Shown here one piece after another: positions 25,042 to 49,841 of a stretch of 64,000 bases of DNA. The stretch covers positions 42,714,755 to 42,778,754 of the forward strand of contig NC_053048.1 of assembly GCF_003473485.1 (NCBI RefSeq), read 5' to 3'. How positions within the stretch are numbered: the stretch's first letter is position 1; every line of letters begins with the position of its first letter. The notes beneath the pieces were generated by a model. That model was not told the origin of the DNA and did no database searches. It saw only the letters and a list, made by a program, of their open reading frames with translations. The stretch comes from Medicago truncatula. Taxonomy: Eukaryota; Streptophyta; Magnoliopsida; Fabales; Fabaceae. A program made the translations under genes and the position numbers.

Positions 25042-26430
25042 ATGAGATGTTGGAGGTCATTTGAATTACCTCTTCCTGATTCTTAGTTGATTTTGCAAAC
25101 GATTACCTCTTCATAAACTATCTCTGTTTCTGTGAATCTCAATGGGATGTGGCTAGTCTATGTATTTGTTAGAAGACATACCTCCCTAACCTGAGTAAGA
25201 AGGAACATTACAACTCAATTGCAACCGAATAGTTTGGCCTTCATTAGAGCATTCACATTTTCTCTGAATGTGTCAAAATATAAGAATACTCGTAGTTTTC
25301 AATAAATAGACCCGTAAGGCACAATTGTGTATATTTATGTTATGTGATGGAAAGTAGTCTAACTAAATTTTTTTCCAACATACTTTGTTATATGCTGTGC
25401 TTTTCTTAGTAACTACTCGCTGTTTCAATCTATTTGTTCCATAGAACACTTTTTTTGCTAAAGATGCCACTTTAGAGTACTAAGACGATTTTTATTATTT
25501 TTTACAATTATACTCTCGTTTATAATCCCCCTAATTACTCAATCAGTACTACCTGCTTTCAGTCACTCCAACTAATATGGTTTTTATTGGTAGTTCCAAC
25601 TAATATGGTTTCTTTATTCGTTACAAATTGTACACAGTATTTTATCATAGAAATCCATACAACTAATATTTTTTTAAGAAGTGAGTAGTACTTCACTTAT
25701 AAAGAGATATACATTTACATCTCTAATCAATCAACATTAGCGGGGCTTGAACATGGAACTTCTATGTTTGAGGTGTGTCATTTTACCATTAGATCAAACT
25801 CTTAAAGCTAAAATATACATTACTTTTATGACACTTATAATGAGATATTAATAATGAATATGGATTGTTTATGTTTTTTTTATTCGAGATATTTGAAGCT
25901 AAAGACGAATCTAAAGGATTTAATTAAAAGAATCGTATAATGTTAGATACTGCGAGAAATTTTCTCACTAAGCCATCACGTCTAACAATATTGGCTGTGT
26001 TTTTTCTACCAAATCCAAAATCAAAGTGGTAAAAACGGTTTTGTCATTTTTTTTTAAACTAAAAGATACGCTTCAAGATATAATATTTTTTAATTTTTAA
26101 TTTTATTTGTTTCTGTCGAAAAAAAAAAGATATAATATTTTTTATGCATGCCTTGGACTTTTCATGTGGCTTTTTTTTTTGGTAACAAAAGGGAAGAAAA
26201 AGAAAAAAAAGGAAGAAAAAGAAAAACTTTTCATGTGGCTTCATAAGTCAAGTGGCATCATGATTAATTAATTAATTAATATTAATGGGGGCAGTAAATT
26301 AAAGTTTTTTTTATATATTTTCTTAACTATTTGTATTCTTACAAATACTTCAAGGGACAAATTAATTGAAATTGATCAATAAGTAAAATAAGAAACTTAA
26401 TTGGTCAAGTCGATTTTTCCATTACCTTTT
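25042..26430. other. AT-rich spacer
   Basis: No gene. A segment around 25683-25808 with a GGCTTGAACATGGAAC-like B-box pattern may be an old SINE. GGAAGAAAAAG repeats occur at 26190-26225. Confidence 0.45.
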
Positions 26431-26449
26431 GTTTGTTTTTGTTGTGTAT

Positions 26450-27080
26450 GTCTTCAAATTGCAAAGTTGGGAAGCAGAGAAATCGTGACACGATTTTGGT
26501 AATGTCGAGAGCTGGTTTTCAGGGCGTCCAATCGCGACACGATTTTTGGCTTGCTGGGCAAGTTTTTCAGGATAAGGTCGGTCGTACCTTGGATCGTACG
26601 CATCAATCGTGGCACGATTGGAGAAAAAAACGTGACACGATTTTGACGCAGAAGACAGCTATATAAGTGTTCTTTGCAGATTTTGAAGAAGAGCTTGAAG
26701 AGAGAGAAACTTAGGAAATCAAAGGTAGCAACTTTAGGGTTTAGGGTCTTTGATTTGAGTTCTCTTGGGTTGGGAAACATTGTAAACACCTTGGTGAGTG
26801 AAAATCATTGAGTGTCTTGTTCATTGGTGAGATTGGGAAAAAGGGTAGAAATTAGGGTTGTTCTTTGTGAACTTGTCAAAGCTAATTTCTTGTAACCCTT
26901 TTGTATCTCTTTGTAAGAACTCATTGATAGTGGATTGGAGAGTTCAATCTCTCCTCCAGAGTAGGTCAAGTTTGGACCGAACTGGGTGAACAATCTCTTG
27001 GTGTGTTTGTTTCTCTCTTCTCTCCCTTTTATCTTGTGCTTGTGTTTTATGCTTTTCACTTTGCTTCCTAGATTAGATCT
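26450..27080 (+). mobile_element. Solo-LTR-like copia fragment
   Basis: The segment carries repeated ATCGTGACACGATT-like motifs, a promoter-like CTATATAAG at 26658, then AGGGTTTAGGG and a TTGTAACCC block, and ends with CTCCAGAGTAGGTCAAGTTT, a layout seen at the R-U5 end of legume Ty1/copia LTRs. No primer-binding site or coding region follows. The exact borders are uncertain. Confidence 0.55.
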
Positions 27081-27607
27081 AGGTGCTGTTATTGTTGATT
27101 ATTGTTTGTGTTCACTTTGATATTGGTTACTACTTTCCTTTGCTCCACACATCATAGTTTGTATTTGTGTGATTTTGAGACTGGAATTCACAACAGTTTT
27201 TTAATTTATAGAATAAAAATATATATTATAAGACGGATTATTAATGCATTTTTCATAAGATATATGATTGTAATTTCAACTTACAATCATGACTCTAAAC
27301 ATCACTTTGTAGATAAGCAATTCCTACGAAAATAATCTACTTACAAAATGAGAAAGAGACTATTCAAAAAGTTGATAATTTGTAACCAAAAAAATTCAAT
27401 CAAATAACTTTTACATAAATCCAATTAAATAACTTAGCTTATCCGAAACTTGATAGTATATTGCTAGTATAATTTGCATACCTTTCGAGTACTTTTCTAA
27501 TAAATTGTAGTATCTAATATTGACAACAATGCTAATTTTTTATTTTTTTTGAAGGAAGACAACAATGCTAATGAAACTTCATATTAATAATTTTAACTAA
27601 TCAAATA

Positions 27608-27609
<2 letters not shown>

Positions 27610-27670
<61 letters not shown>
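27610..27670. repeat. (TA)n microsatellite, ~61 bp
   Basis: An uninterrupted TA run, the longest in the window. Confidence 0.95.
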
Positions 27671-27673
<3 letters not shown>

Positions 27674-27962
27674 CATCCAATATCTTGTTCTTGTTAGTAT
27701 CCAAATCCAACTGGTCTGCCAGAATTTTTTTTCCCATTTTTAAGTGTAAATCAATCTAAAAGATTATATTGGGCTATATATAACATAATTAACCATTCCT
27801 TAACCAACATACTAGGTAACTTTCTATTTCGAAAGTAACTTAAAAACTTATATATCATTTTTGCTCATAAAAAGTTGTGTACGTGAAAATAGGCAAATTG
27901 AAAGGCTAGTGTAAATAAGAACCTTTCAAATAAAGCGACATTGTAGCACACCCTTTTACATC

Positions 27963-28036
27963 TTCAAAGGAATTAACTCATTTAAGAGTCATTATTGTAT
28001 TCAAAGAAATCACTCGTTTGAAGAGTCATTATTATA
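27963..28036 (+). promoter_or_regulatory. 37-bp tandem repeat in the carbonic anhydrase promoter
   Basis: Two adjacent 37-base units (27963-27999 and 28000-28036), each with TTCAAAG near the start and AGAGTCATTATT near the end, differing at a few positions. They end beside a TATATATA motif at 28033-28040, about 90 bases before the start codon, so they sit where promoter elements would. Confidence 0.7.
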
Positions 28037-28128
28037 TATATCACAACGTACACACATTTCATGCAAATATATTCTAAATATTATTAATTTCACCATCTCA
28101 ACAATACCAGTGACATTCACACAACATC

Positions 28129-29682
28129 ATGATCATAAATTTATTCTCTTTGGTTATTTTATTGCTCATTCTTTGTTCCTCTTCCTTCCTCGTATCAGCT
28201 TCTGATTCTGGTGGTGGTATGAATCATATATATTAGACATTTTTCTATTATCATTTTCAAAATCTAATGTTAGAAGATTTAAATTGAAAAGGGTAGATGT
28301 TGTTATTCCTCACAACCATTGGTATCTTAATGCTTGGTTTAATTTTAATGATTTTGGTCATGGATTTTCATCATTTTTATTAGGAAACGAATACAACTAC
28401 AAAAAAGGAGATAGTAAAGGACCAGAGAACTGGGGGAATCTGAAACCAGAATGGAAACTTTGTGGGAATGGAAAATTACAATCTCCAATTGATATCCTAA
28501 ACAAAAGGGTGCAAGAACTTCCTCAACTTGGTAAACTTGAAAAAGATTACAAACTAGGTCCTGCTTTCCTAAAGAATAGGTTTAATGATGTCATGGTAAG
28601 CCACTAAGTGCATTTTTAATTAAACAATTATAAATACACATTTTGCTTAAGGAGACTAATATACGTGCTTAATGTTTCGACAGCTCCAATGGAAAGGTTA
28701 TGCAGGTAAGCTTAATCTAAATGGAACTTACTACAAACTAATACAATGTCATTGGCATACACCTTCAGAGCACACATTGAATGGATCAAAGTGGGTATAA
28801 GTTCTTAAGATAAGCATAAATAAACTCACCCTTTTAATAATTTATTTGCTATTTGTATGTATGTATTATTAATAATAATAATAATGTCATGTAATTTTTA
28901 TCTAGGTTTGATATGGAACAACATTGTGTCCATCAAAATTCTAAAGACGAGATAGCTGTGATTGGAATTTGGTATAAAATTGGTCGTCCAGATCCCTTAC
29001 TTTCAAAGGTTCGCTACATTTTTTGTATATCTAATAAAGTAAAATAAATATACTCCCTAAATTTCAATTTCAACTTTAAATTTTTTCTTTTTGGCAGTTG
29101 CTTAACCACATAAAGTCTATCCGTGACAAGGAAATAGATGTAGGAATAATTAATCCAGCAGATATATTCAAGTTCGGAGGCACAAAATATTACAGATATA
29201 TTGGTTCTCTTACAAGTCCACCATGTACTGAAGATGTTATTTGGACAGTTTTGAAGAAGGTATATACTTTAATTTTCATGTGATTCTCTTAACTATATCA
29301 TACACTAATATGTATTTATTTACTAGACACCCTTTTTAATTAACTTTTATAACATCTTTATTACAGGTGAAGACAGTCTCAGTAGAACAATTGAAGGCTT
29401 TGAAAGCTGTTAATCATGTAAGTGTGGATTTCTCACTTAGATATTGCTAACTTATTATCTACTCTAAAAATTACCTAAATCAAAGATATTGGTAAATATT
29501 GTTCAAGAAGTATGGATTTCTTTAATTTAGTCCTTCAAAAGTAAGCATACAAAAAATTATTAATCTTATCTAAATTATGACTCTTTTTACAGGGATTTGA
29601 GGAAAATGCAAGGCCAACACAAGATCTTGATGGAAGAAAAGTTTGGTTTTACAATCCTAGAAAGGAAAAAAAGAGTACTTAA
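28129..29682 (+). CDS. Alpha-type carbonic anhydrase, secreted, 7 exons, 270 aa
   Basis: Exons: 28129-28216, 28384-28595, 28684-28790, 28906-29008, 29098-29259, 29367-29417, 29593-29682. All introns are GT-AG and phases join. The enzyme interconverts CO2 and bicarbonate. Residues 1 to about 24 form a strong signal peptide, so the protein enters the secretory pathway (apoplast or, for some plant members, plastid via the ER). The three zinc-binding His residues are at 123 and 125 (QCHWH) and 142 (EQHCVH). LQSPID and [11 protein letters not shown] are family signatures; the Cys before [10 protein letters not shown] and the one in SPPCTED match the conserved disulfide pair. Length is normal for the family. 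Likely polyadenylation signal AATAAA at 29762-29767. Which Arabidopsis ACA member it matches is not decided. Confidence 0.95.
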
Positions 29683-32600
29683 ATGTGTGTAAGATGTGAA
29701 TGAAATTTAAATGCTTTATTTATTCAGCTGGAAATAAAGTCGAGAAGAAAAATGCCAACTGAATAAATAATACATGCAGAGGTGGAAATGACGATTGAAT
29801 AAATACATGTAGAGGTGGAAATTTGATTCATCAATATTCATCTATTGATTAATCCATCCAATTCGTCCATCAAACAAAAACTTGTTAATGAATTGGCTTT
29901 GGATCCATCAATTTAAAACTATCTTCTTTTGTGCTTTAGTGCAACTTAAGTTGTGTTTTGTGTGTATTTGTCTTTGTGCGGTACGTTTGCTCGTCATCTT
30001 ATGAGTATTATCATCTCTATGTCAAAAATAAAAAAAATTTAAAACTAAATACTCATATACTTTTATGTATTTCTATCAAAAAGTAGCGTGTTACAGTAGC
30101 AGCAAATCAGTAATGATTTATTTTTTCGTGTGCTAATTACGGCAATGATTGAAGAACGTTCAAGATAATGTTTTTATATACCTAACAAATGGAAAGCTCA
30201 GTTTGAAATTAACATTGCGTTTAATTTTGTTGGCGAAATGCTCCACACACAAGGTGTCCCATAACAATTCTTTTACTGTAATAAGGTCAGTAATATCATA
30301 GGATGCTATTCAGTCATGAAAATATTGAATAACTATAATGATAGAATTGCTAGAGGTCATGTCAATTGGTACGACTCTCTGAAAATTGAATGAGTAACAA
30401 TAGAAAAATGATATTTGTACAATTAATTTATGATAATTTTTGTACAACTTTATCTCTCATACTCACATGATGGTCTTATCCTCTCTCGTCTATTTTCACT
30501 CTCCATTGTTTTTAACCCAATAAGAAGATAGAAAAATAAGGTTATAACTAAATTGTCATGAAATGGATATATTGCTCGTAACAATAATATCATATCTTAA
30601 AATTTTTGGGCTACTGTAAATTCCCATGCAATGAAAACCCCCATTTGCATTCATTTAATTAAGTTAAATAGCATTTCCGTCTACCTCCTTATATAATATA
30701 AATTCATGTGCTGCCAAGAATTAGAACGATCTCATTTCCGTTGATTTTTCTACCTTATATTTTAACGCGAATGCACTTTTCGTGTTTAATTTCTTTTGTG
30801 ATCCAACTTAATTTCTTTTGTTACTGATGCCATGCCTTTCAAAATTCAAAATCAATTTAATTGCAACGATTGTTCTCTCCACTAATGAACGCAACAATTA
30901 CAGCACTTGGAGTTATGGTTATTAATTTTCGGATTCCCCATGAGTTGCATATGGCTGTTCAGACTTCAGAGTCAAACTAATCCTAATTAACATTGCAATT
31001 ACCTAATCAAACCCTAAATCTAATTGTTAGCGCCAAACTAGGATAACCGTTGAATCTTTAACCTTTGGCGCGGATGTATTATTAGCCCTTCATCTAATCT
31101 TTAATCCGGCTTGCACACATAACATTAAGGAATTCAAATACTCATTTCCCCATGCGTTTATGACACTTAATGCACCGTTGAATTTTTACCCCATGCGTTT
31201 ATGACACTTAATGTTTGTTGATTGACTTTTCATAACATCAAGGAATTCAAATACTACTCATTCCCCCATTCTTAATCACAACAAGAGTTTATCATCCTGA
31301 GCTATTATTCTCATACAAGGTATATAATGGCACCACTTCAAATGTAGTGTATACAGATGTATTTTAAAATGTATGAACAACTGTTGTATGTCCTAAACTA
31401 TTGTTTATGTTGAGTTGTTTTTTATCTATGTAATGGATTATGGATGCGTTTGTTTCAGCTTTAAAAAATAAAATTGAGTTAAAATAATTTACAACTATTT
31501 TTGTTTGCTTACTATCATAAAAATCATTTTTAATTTGTTTTGAAACTCTTGTACTTGATTTCATTGCATTTATAAAATAAATAGATTTATAAGAATCTAC
31601 TTTAATTAGCTTTTCATTTTGTGGCTAAAAATAACTTTATTAGCAAGAAGATTTTTTTTTTAAAAATAAAAAACAAACACTGCAAAAAAAATCGTTTATT
31701 TTTTTTCAAAAAATTCCAAAACAAATGGGCGTCATGTTGCAACATGTTAACTTTTCCATTGTTTATGACCCGGACGGTAGCACAAGTAAAAATTCTAGTC
31801 AACATCAAACTTAAAAAAGGTACTAATTAAACTAAAGATAATATATACTCGTATTGTTTTAACAACAATTATAATTTACTCCTTGAAAAAAAAGTATAAT
31901 TTACTAATCTTTTGGGTTTATTTGATAAATAAGATAACCTATATTTGCTGGTTTTTGGTGCAACATCACTATGGTCGCATTTAAACTTAGTTGTTGCACC
32001 ATGCTAGATGTCACCACCTTATTAACCATAAAGATAAGGAACTTATGTGGTGTACCAATACTTCTGCTTTATAAATTTATAAATTAACAATTAAATAAAT
32101 AGTTATTTGTCAATATTTATATTTTAAAAAATATTCTTTCATTATTTATAAGAATCATATTAAATTTTTAACATTTTTTCATAAAAAATAATAAATATTA
32201 TCTCTTATGAGTAATAAAATTTCAAAAAAATATATATTTTTATTTCGTCGACTCTTTTGGTAAATAAGATTTAATTATTATAATTATCAATGATAAAAAA
32301 TAATTATTTTTCTTTAAAAAATAACTCATTTATTTATTAATCTAATGATTTGGTGTGCCGAGTGTACCATAATAAGTTAGAAACACTTCAAAATTCTTGC
32401 TCTTAAGTTTCAATTCGTCATCAATTAAGCAAAACAATAAAAAATTATAGTCTTAATTACGAAAGGTTGTTAAGGTTGTTTGTAACAAGGGGTCCTTAAA
32501 CTAATTTTTTTTTGCCATAAAACCCCTAAATTAATATTGTTTATGGATCTTATTACAAATATTTTAGTTATCTATTTTGAAAAAGGAATAAAATACAACA

Positions 32601-33700
32601 AACAAGTCAAATGACAGGAACAAGTGAGTTAAGCCAACCGTTTTTTTTCCTTAAGCATACTAGCATGTTAAGCCAAGCTTAACTGATACTATGCACTTTT
32701 AGCACACCTTTTGCAATTACTGATACAAACACTTGTTGTCATCTGGCTTCTTTTACTAATCATTCATTCATGCTATTGCTATAAGAACTCAGAATAGTAC
32801 AATCTGCACTTTTCAAGCACTCGTTGCTTTCATTTGGTTTCTTTTACCAAGTACTCCATCCGTTCCTTTATAACTGTCATTTTTACATAATTTTTTTTTC
32901 TTCTAATTAAGTGTCATTTTCAAAGTTTAATGTAACATTAAATGTTGTTTTTCCTATAACGCCCTTAGTAATTTATTGCAGAGAGAAATATAAGAAATAT
33001 GATATTAAATAATTAAGAATATTATAGAAAAACCATAAGTTATTGCATCAAAAGTAGTGAAATACATTTAGTGTCTTGGTTTGTGTAAAAAGTCAAAATG
33101 TAACAATTAAAAAGGAACGGAGAGAATATATGCAACAACTCAGTAATTAAACAGAGAACTCATCAAAATCACAAATTCATTCGGTTGTTTTTTGTTATCA
33201 TGTTATAAGTAAAAAATTTCTACTTTTACTAGCGATGATAAATTTCCATCTAAAATTCGTGGAGCGTGAGTTTTTCTCTCCCAACCAATTTTTTTACATA
33301 CCACAAATTTTTTAAATTAAAAATCTTTAATCATATAATTATTTTGAATTTTGAAATATCTGATCTTATTTTTTAAATTGCCTTGCTAATAATGTGAATA
33401 TAGTTTTTTTTTTTTTTTAAATTTTGTCGGTTTCATTAAATAATTTTATTGGATAATATTTAATCAACTAAATTAACTATTGGACTTATGTGTTCAATGA
33501 GCTTCACTAACGAAAAATTATAAAAAAAATAAATTGAATTATATTATTATGTAAAACAATTATTCTCAACACTTTACTTATCCTCTAATCGAACTCTGAG
33601 TTAAAGGTCCTTCTCGGATAGGATTTACAACAATTAAACTAAATTAACTACTTCCTACAATTTAAAATATATAAATATAATAAAAAAACCGTAACTTTTA
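29683..33700. other. 4-kb AT-rich intergenic spacer
   Basis: No gene-like frame on either strand. It contains tandem copies of CCCCATGCGTTTATGACACTT (31150-31215), decayed GGTCC-type repeat fragments, one MITE (32854-33127) and long A/T runs. The last ~250 bases before 33966 should hold the INO80 promoter. Confidence 0.55.
32854..33127. mobile_element. Stowaway-like MITE
   Basis: The left end CTCCATCCGTTCCTTTATAA and the right end ..AAAAAGGAACGGAGAGA are imperfect inverted copies, with a TA before the left end. Confidence 0.65.
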
Positions 33701-33763
33701 TTATTCACCGTAGATCATAAAAACACACACCTTCATCCACGGTCAAAATAAAAACACTCACGG

Positions 33764-33805
33764 AAGCGCACATTAGTCAAAACATGACCCACAAAGCGCA
33801 CATTA
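33764..33805 (+). promoter_or_regulatory. Direct repeat AAGCGCACATTA upstream of INO80
   Basis: The 12-mer AAGCGCACATTA occurs at 33764-33775 and 33794-33805, exactly 30 bases apart and about 170 bases before the start codon. It could be a paired factor-binding site; no factor can be named. Confidence 0.35.
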
Positions 33806-33965
33806 ACACCCGCTTTTTCTTCTCTACGCTCACCACCATGGTTCTTCTTTCTTCACTCATCTTAAACTACGCATCTCTCTATTCCTTTTCTCTTTCTAGG
33901 GTTTACATTCTTCTTCGCACAATTAGGGTTCCTTCAATCGCATTGTAGTTTCCTTTCACCACTTC

Positions 33966-46095
<12,130 letters not shown>

Positions 46096-47449
46096 TATTT
46101 AACAAAAAACTGGGAGTCACTTTTATATCAGCTCTGTGGATCAACAGTTTTGTGGAGACTGCTAAATTCATTCTCAACATGATCAACAGTTCCCTGTTTC
46201 TTGGTTCTTGTCTGACTGTAAATAATGGCAGCTAAGTTGAGTCAAGACAAGCAATTGAATGCTGTATATACTAGGTTGTATAATGTAGTACTAAATTTAT
46301 GCTGGTTGTAGATCTCCACCTCTTCCAGCGTAGTTGTACAGATTGGATTATCATCAATCACTATAGTTGGTTTTTTTTTATGCCACGGGCAATATTTAAA
46401 ACTTAAATGATAATTAATATACATATGGTAGCAAAGCTACCCTCACTGAGTCCATTCCTTGACAATTTAGCAGCACCACACAATCAAAATATGATGGTGT
46501 GAGTTTGTGACATGTTAACAAGTTGTTTAATTTATATTATGCAGGGATTAATATTGGGTATTTGAGATGTTGATTGTTTGTTTTCCGAGTGCTTTGGTAA
46601 AAGATGCAAATTTGCTATATTTTTCTAGTAGTATGAACTCGTGAACTACCAGATTGGTTTGCTTACCTGTGCGTCCATTTGGCATTTGGTTCAGGGATTT
46701 AGACTTAGGGTGCTACTTTTCACCCTATTTTCTTTTAAAAATTCACATGTTTCATCTAGAAGTACACTTTCAAATAGTACATTTTTTTTTATGCATATAT
46801 TTGAGGTCATGTTGGGGGTATAAAAGTTTCTCATAAACTTGTTTACTATGTAAATCACAATCTTGGTACTCAAGTTTAGTGAACCACTCTTGCCTAAGAC
46901 CAGTACTCCCTTTGTTTTTAATTAGAAAACCCTTTTTTATATTGTCGCTAAATACAAGTCTATTTGCCAATTTTTAGATACATTTCTTTTTAAAATGTAT
47001 CAAGTCGACATTGTGTGCATTATTTATATATAAATGATAATTTAGTAATAGTCATTGAACAAATTGTGTACATTGACCAGAGAGTGTTGAAAAGTTAGTA
47101 TAATTAACATTTTTTTTCAACGCTTTTTTTAAAATTTGCTATTTTTTTTTTTGGATGAAATGAATGATCCGTATATTTTAAAAATGGACTCCATAAAAAG
47201 TGATGAGACACATGAATTTCATCCAATAAATTAACGAGGGCTAGATAGAGTTTTACTAGTACTTCTCATGCTAGTTTTTCAATACGTAGATAATAAGTAA
47301 AATTAGGTACTAAAACATCCCAAATCAATATATGATGTTGGAAGACTTGTAACATGACTCTTTTGGGATTTTTAATTTGCTCTTTCACCATCAACTTAAA
47401 TAGTCTCACAACATGTCAAAATGATCCAACTTTGGAGCATATCCTAAGG

Positions 47450-47690
47450 CACTCGTTAAAGAACCCAAACCCTAATTTCAGACCTTAAAAACTGTAAATT
47501 TATGACCAATTGCCATCATTGAGCTTGAACTTTTCCCATTAACAAATGCTTTTAAAATAAACAATTAATTTTTAAATAAGTTAAATATTTCAATTTCTAA
47601 TATATTAAATACATATATTTTCGTAAATACTTACTATTTGTGGTTCTTAAAGAATATTTCGGACTCATTTGTTAGTATTTTTCTTGATGT
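47450..47690. mobile_element. MITE, CTCGTTAAAGAACC family (first copy)
   Basis: GGCACTCGTTAAAGAACC at the left is mirrored by TGGTTCTTAAAGAATATTTC..CTCATTTGTTAG at the right, enclosing AT-rich sequence. A second copy lies about 500 bp downstream. Confidence 0.6.
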
Positions 47691-47969
47691 ATTTCAAGAC
47701 AAGACAAGTTCAAAGTAGGACCGTTGGAGGGGGCTTATGAAGCAGAACAATCTTTAATATGCGTCCGGCAACCACTAGAAGGAGACAAATGAATAGGGCA
47801 GCACATCACATGAAACTACTTGCAAAGTCATGCAACATTAATGACCGTTGGGGAAGTTGGCCATACCCAATACCTTTAATGCTACCAGATTGATTGCTGA
47901 CAATGACACCTATGTCAAAATGATTCAACCCTCAAGACTACTCTTCCATAACATTAAATGGTTTTGTTA

Positions 47970-48125
47970 ACGAATGTTTCAGGGCACTCTTTAAGCATTA
48001 TAAATTAGAAAATTATTAATTAAAAAAGTTAAATAGTTCAACTTTTAATGTATTGAAATAATAAATTTTCATAAAAAGTTACTACTTGAGACTCTTAAAG
48101 AGCTCCCTGAAGGCACTCGTTAATA
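47970..48125. mobile_element. MITE, CTCGTTAAAGAACC family (second copy)
   Basis: AACGAATGTTTCAGGGCACT and CTTTAAG at the left pair with CTTAAAGAGCTCCCTGAAGG and CACTCGTT at the right. It shares its inner AGTTAAATA/AATGTATTGAAAT sequence with the first copy. Confidence 0.65.
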
Positions 48126-49115
48126 TTTTCAACATTAACCTTGGTAAAATTGTGTTATTTTCACAGCATAATTAGCCCCACATGACTGGTACTCCATTCG
48201 GTCTTATTTATTAAAAAAAAAATGAATGAACAAAAGGCGATGTATTTGGTTTAAAATTACATCAACTTTTGTTAACTCAACTTTCTTTTGTATATAGACT
48301 TAAGGAAATACTAACAATTGAATGTTACTATTAGCCATGATATCAATAATGATAATAAATATATATTTTAACATAATTATTTTTGAAAGAATATTTTAAC
48401 ATAAATTATATGTTAATGGAAATTTTTTTAAGTAATAAATTATAAGTTAATAGACATATCATGTATATTTAGACATCTAAAAATCATATAAATATGACTG
48501 TAATTTGAATTTTTAATGTATATATGTATATTTAAATAGAAGATTTTTTTGGTATCCTAGAGTTCAATTGAGTACCCGTACCTTGTAGGCAAAACTAATT
48601 CAAAGATTAAGTATTTTATTTTAAAATAATTAAATATAAAAAAATGACATGTCATTAAATGATTGAGTAATGATTCACACCCAATTAAACTTTGAATGCC
48701 AAAGTATTTACCCAATTATTTTTTATTTTATCTTTTTGGCTATATAACAGTTAAAATGATGGTTAATTATGTTTAATTATTTGTAATAATGAATTGGTCA
48801 AGCTAAAATAAATCAACCCCTCTTCAATGAAGGACCATAACTTGGTAGTTTCTAGCACGAAAGTTTGGTTTTTTATAGGTACATCGTGTCTTGTCTTGTT
48901 GTAGTTGGGTAGATGAACTAACAATAGACGGAGAAAACAAAGTATGTTAAATGTATTTTTCTTTCTCCATTCCCCTTATCTACTCTTTTGGCTTGGCATG
49001 TGCATTTAGAAACTACTTCATCCATTTTAAATATCATGCTTTAATGTTTTTCTGCACATATATAATAAGAAAACTATAAATGCTAAATGGTTATAACAAT
49101 TATATACAATGAAAA

Positions 49116-49281
49116 TGCTAATTTGTGTCCTAAGGGCATATGTTAAGGTTTTAAAGATGGAAATTATGTATCGTAAATTGTGTCAATTTATTTATTATAG
49201 GATTGAAATTTAATGTTTCTCAATAAATATTTGTTTTTTTGTAGAAACCTTAACATATGTCCTAAAACACAAGTTAGCATG
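49116..49281. mobile_element. MITE with ATGCTAATTTGTGTCCTAAG ends
   Basis: The left end ATGCTAATTTGTGTCCTAAG..CATATGTTAAGGTTT is matched by AAACCTTAACATATGTCCTA..CACAAGTTAGCAT at the right; about 165 bp in all. Confidence 0.8.
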
Positions 49282-49841
49282 ACCATATATAAGAGCAATG
49301 CTATGTATTTTTTTTTTTATGAAAGATTAATAAATGAGACTGAAATCTAAAGGTGATTATTGTGCCATGTCATTTTTAGATATTTCTTATAAAATCATTC
49401 TTGATATCTAGCATTTTCCATTATATAAAGTTTAATTGAGTGTTAATTATTGTCATAAATCATAAATGCATAAATATTTTCTTTTCACAAGGAGAAATGG
49501 GCACATATAATTTTCATGATTCATGCATTGAATGTTTCAATAAATAATGTTCAGCATTGGTCAAGCAATATCTACCAACAAGATTTGTTACCACATTCCA
49601 ATGCTGCTGCATATTTTCTTAACCCAAAATCTTATTCTTATCCTAACAAGTAACAAGAATAAATTTTGGTAGTTGAGTTAACAAAAATTGAAGGTAACAC
49701 ACAATGTTAGTATATTAATAGGATTCTCACTTTAGTTTATACATACACAAAAACCTAACAACTTACATTCACATTTTCAAGATTTCATCTCTTGTTTGGT
49801 TCTTCCTAGTACTTCGATTCATTTTCTTTTAGTTTTTGATC

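Larger units (their letters stand above)
46096..49841. other. 3.7-kb intergenic spacer, MITE-rich
   Basis: Begins with the INO80 3' untranslated region. A Stowaway-like end (GTACTCCCTTTGTTTTTAAT) lies at 46903. Further MITEs are listed separately. No gene is seen; the promoter of the gene at 49842 should lie in the last few hundred bases. Confidence 0.55.

Noticed and set aside
26433..26789. Open frames on both strands near 26450-26790
   Set aside because: They fall within an LTR-like segment with promoter and repeat motifs and have no protein similarity that I recognise.
31614..31830. Short open frames on both strands in A/T-rich DNA
   Set aside because: Composed of Lys/Phe/Asn runs expected from poly(A)/poly(T)-rich sequence.
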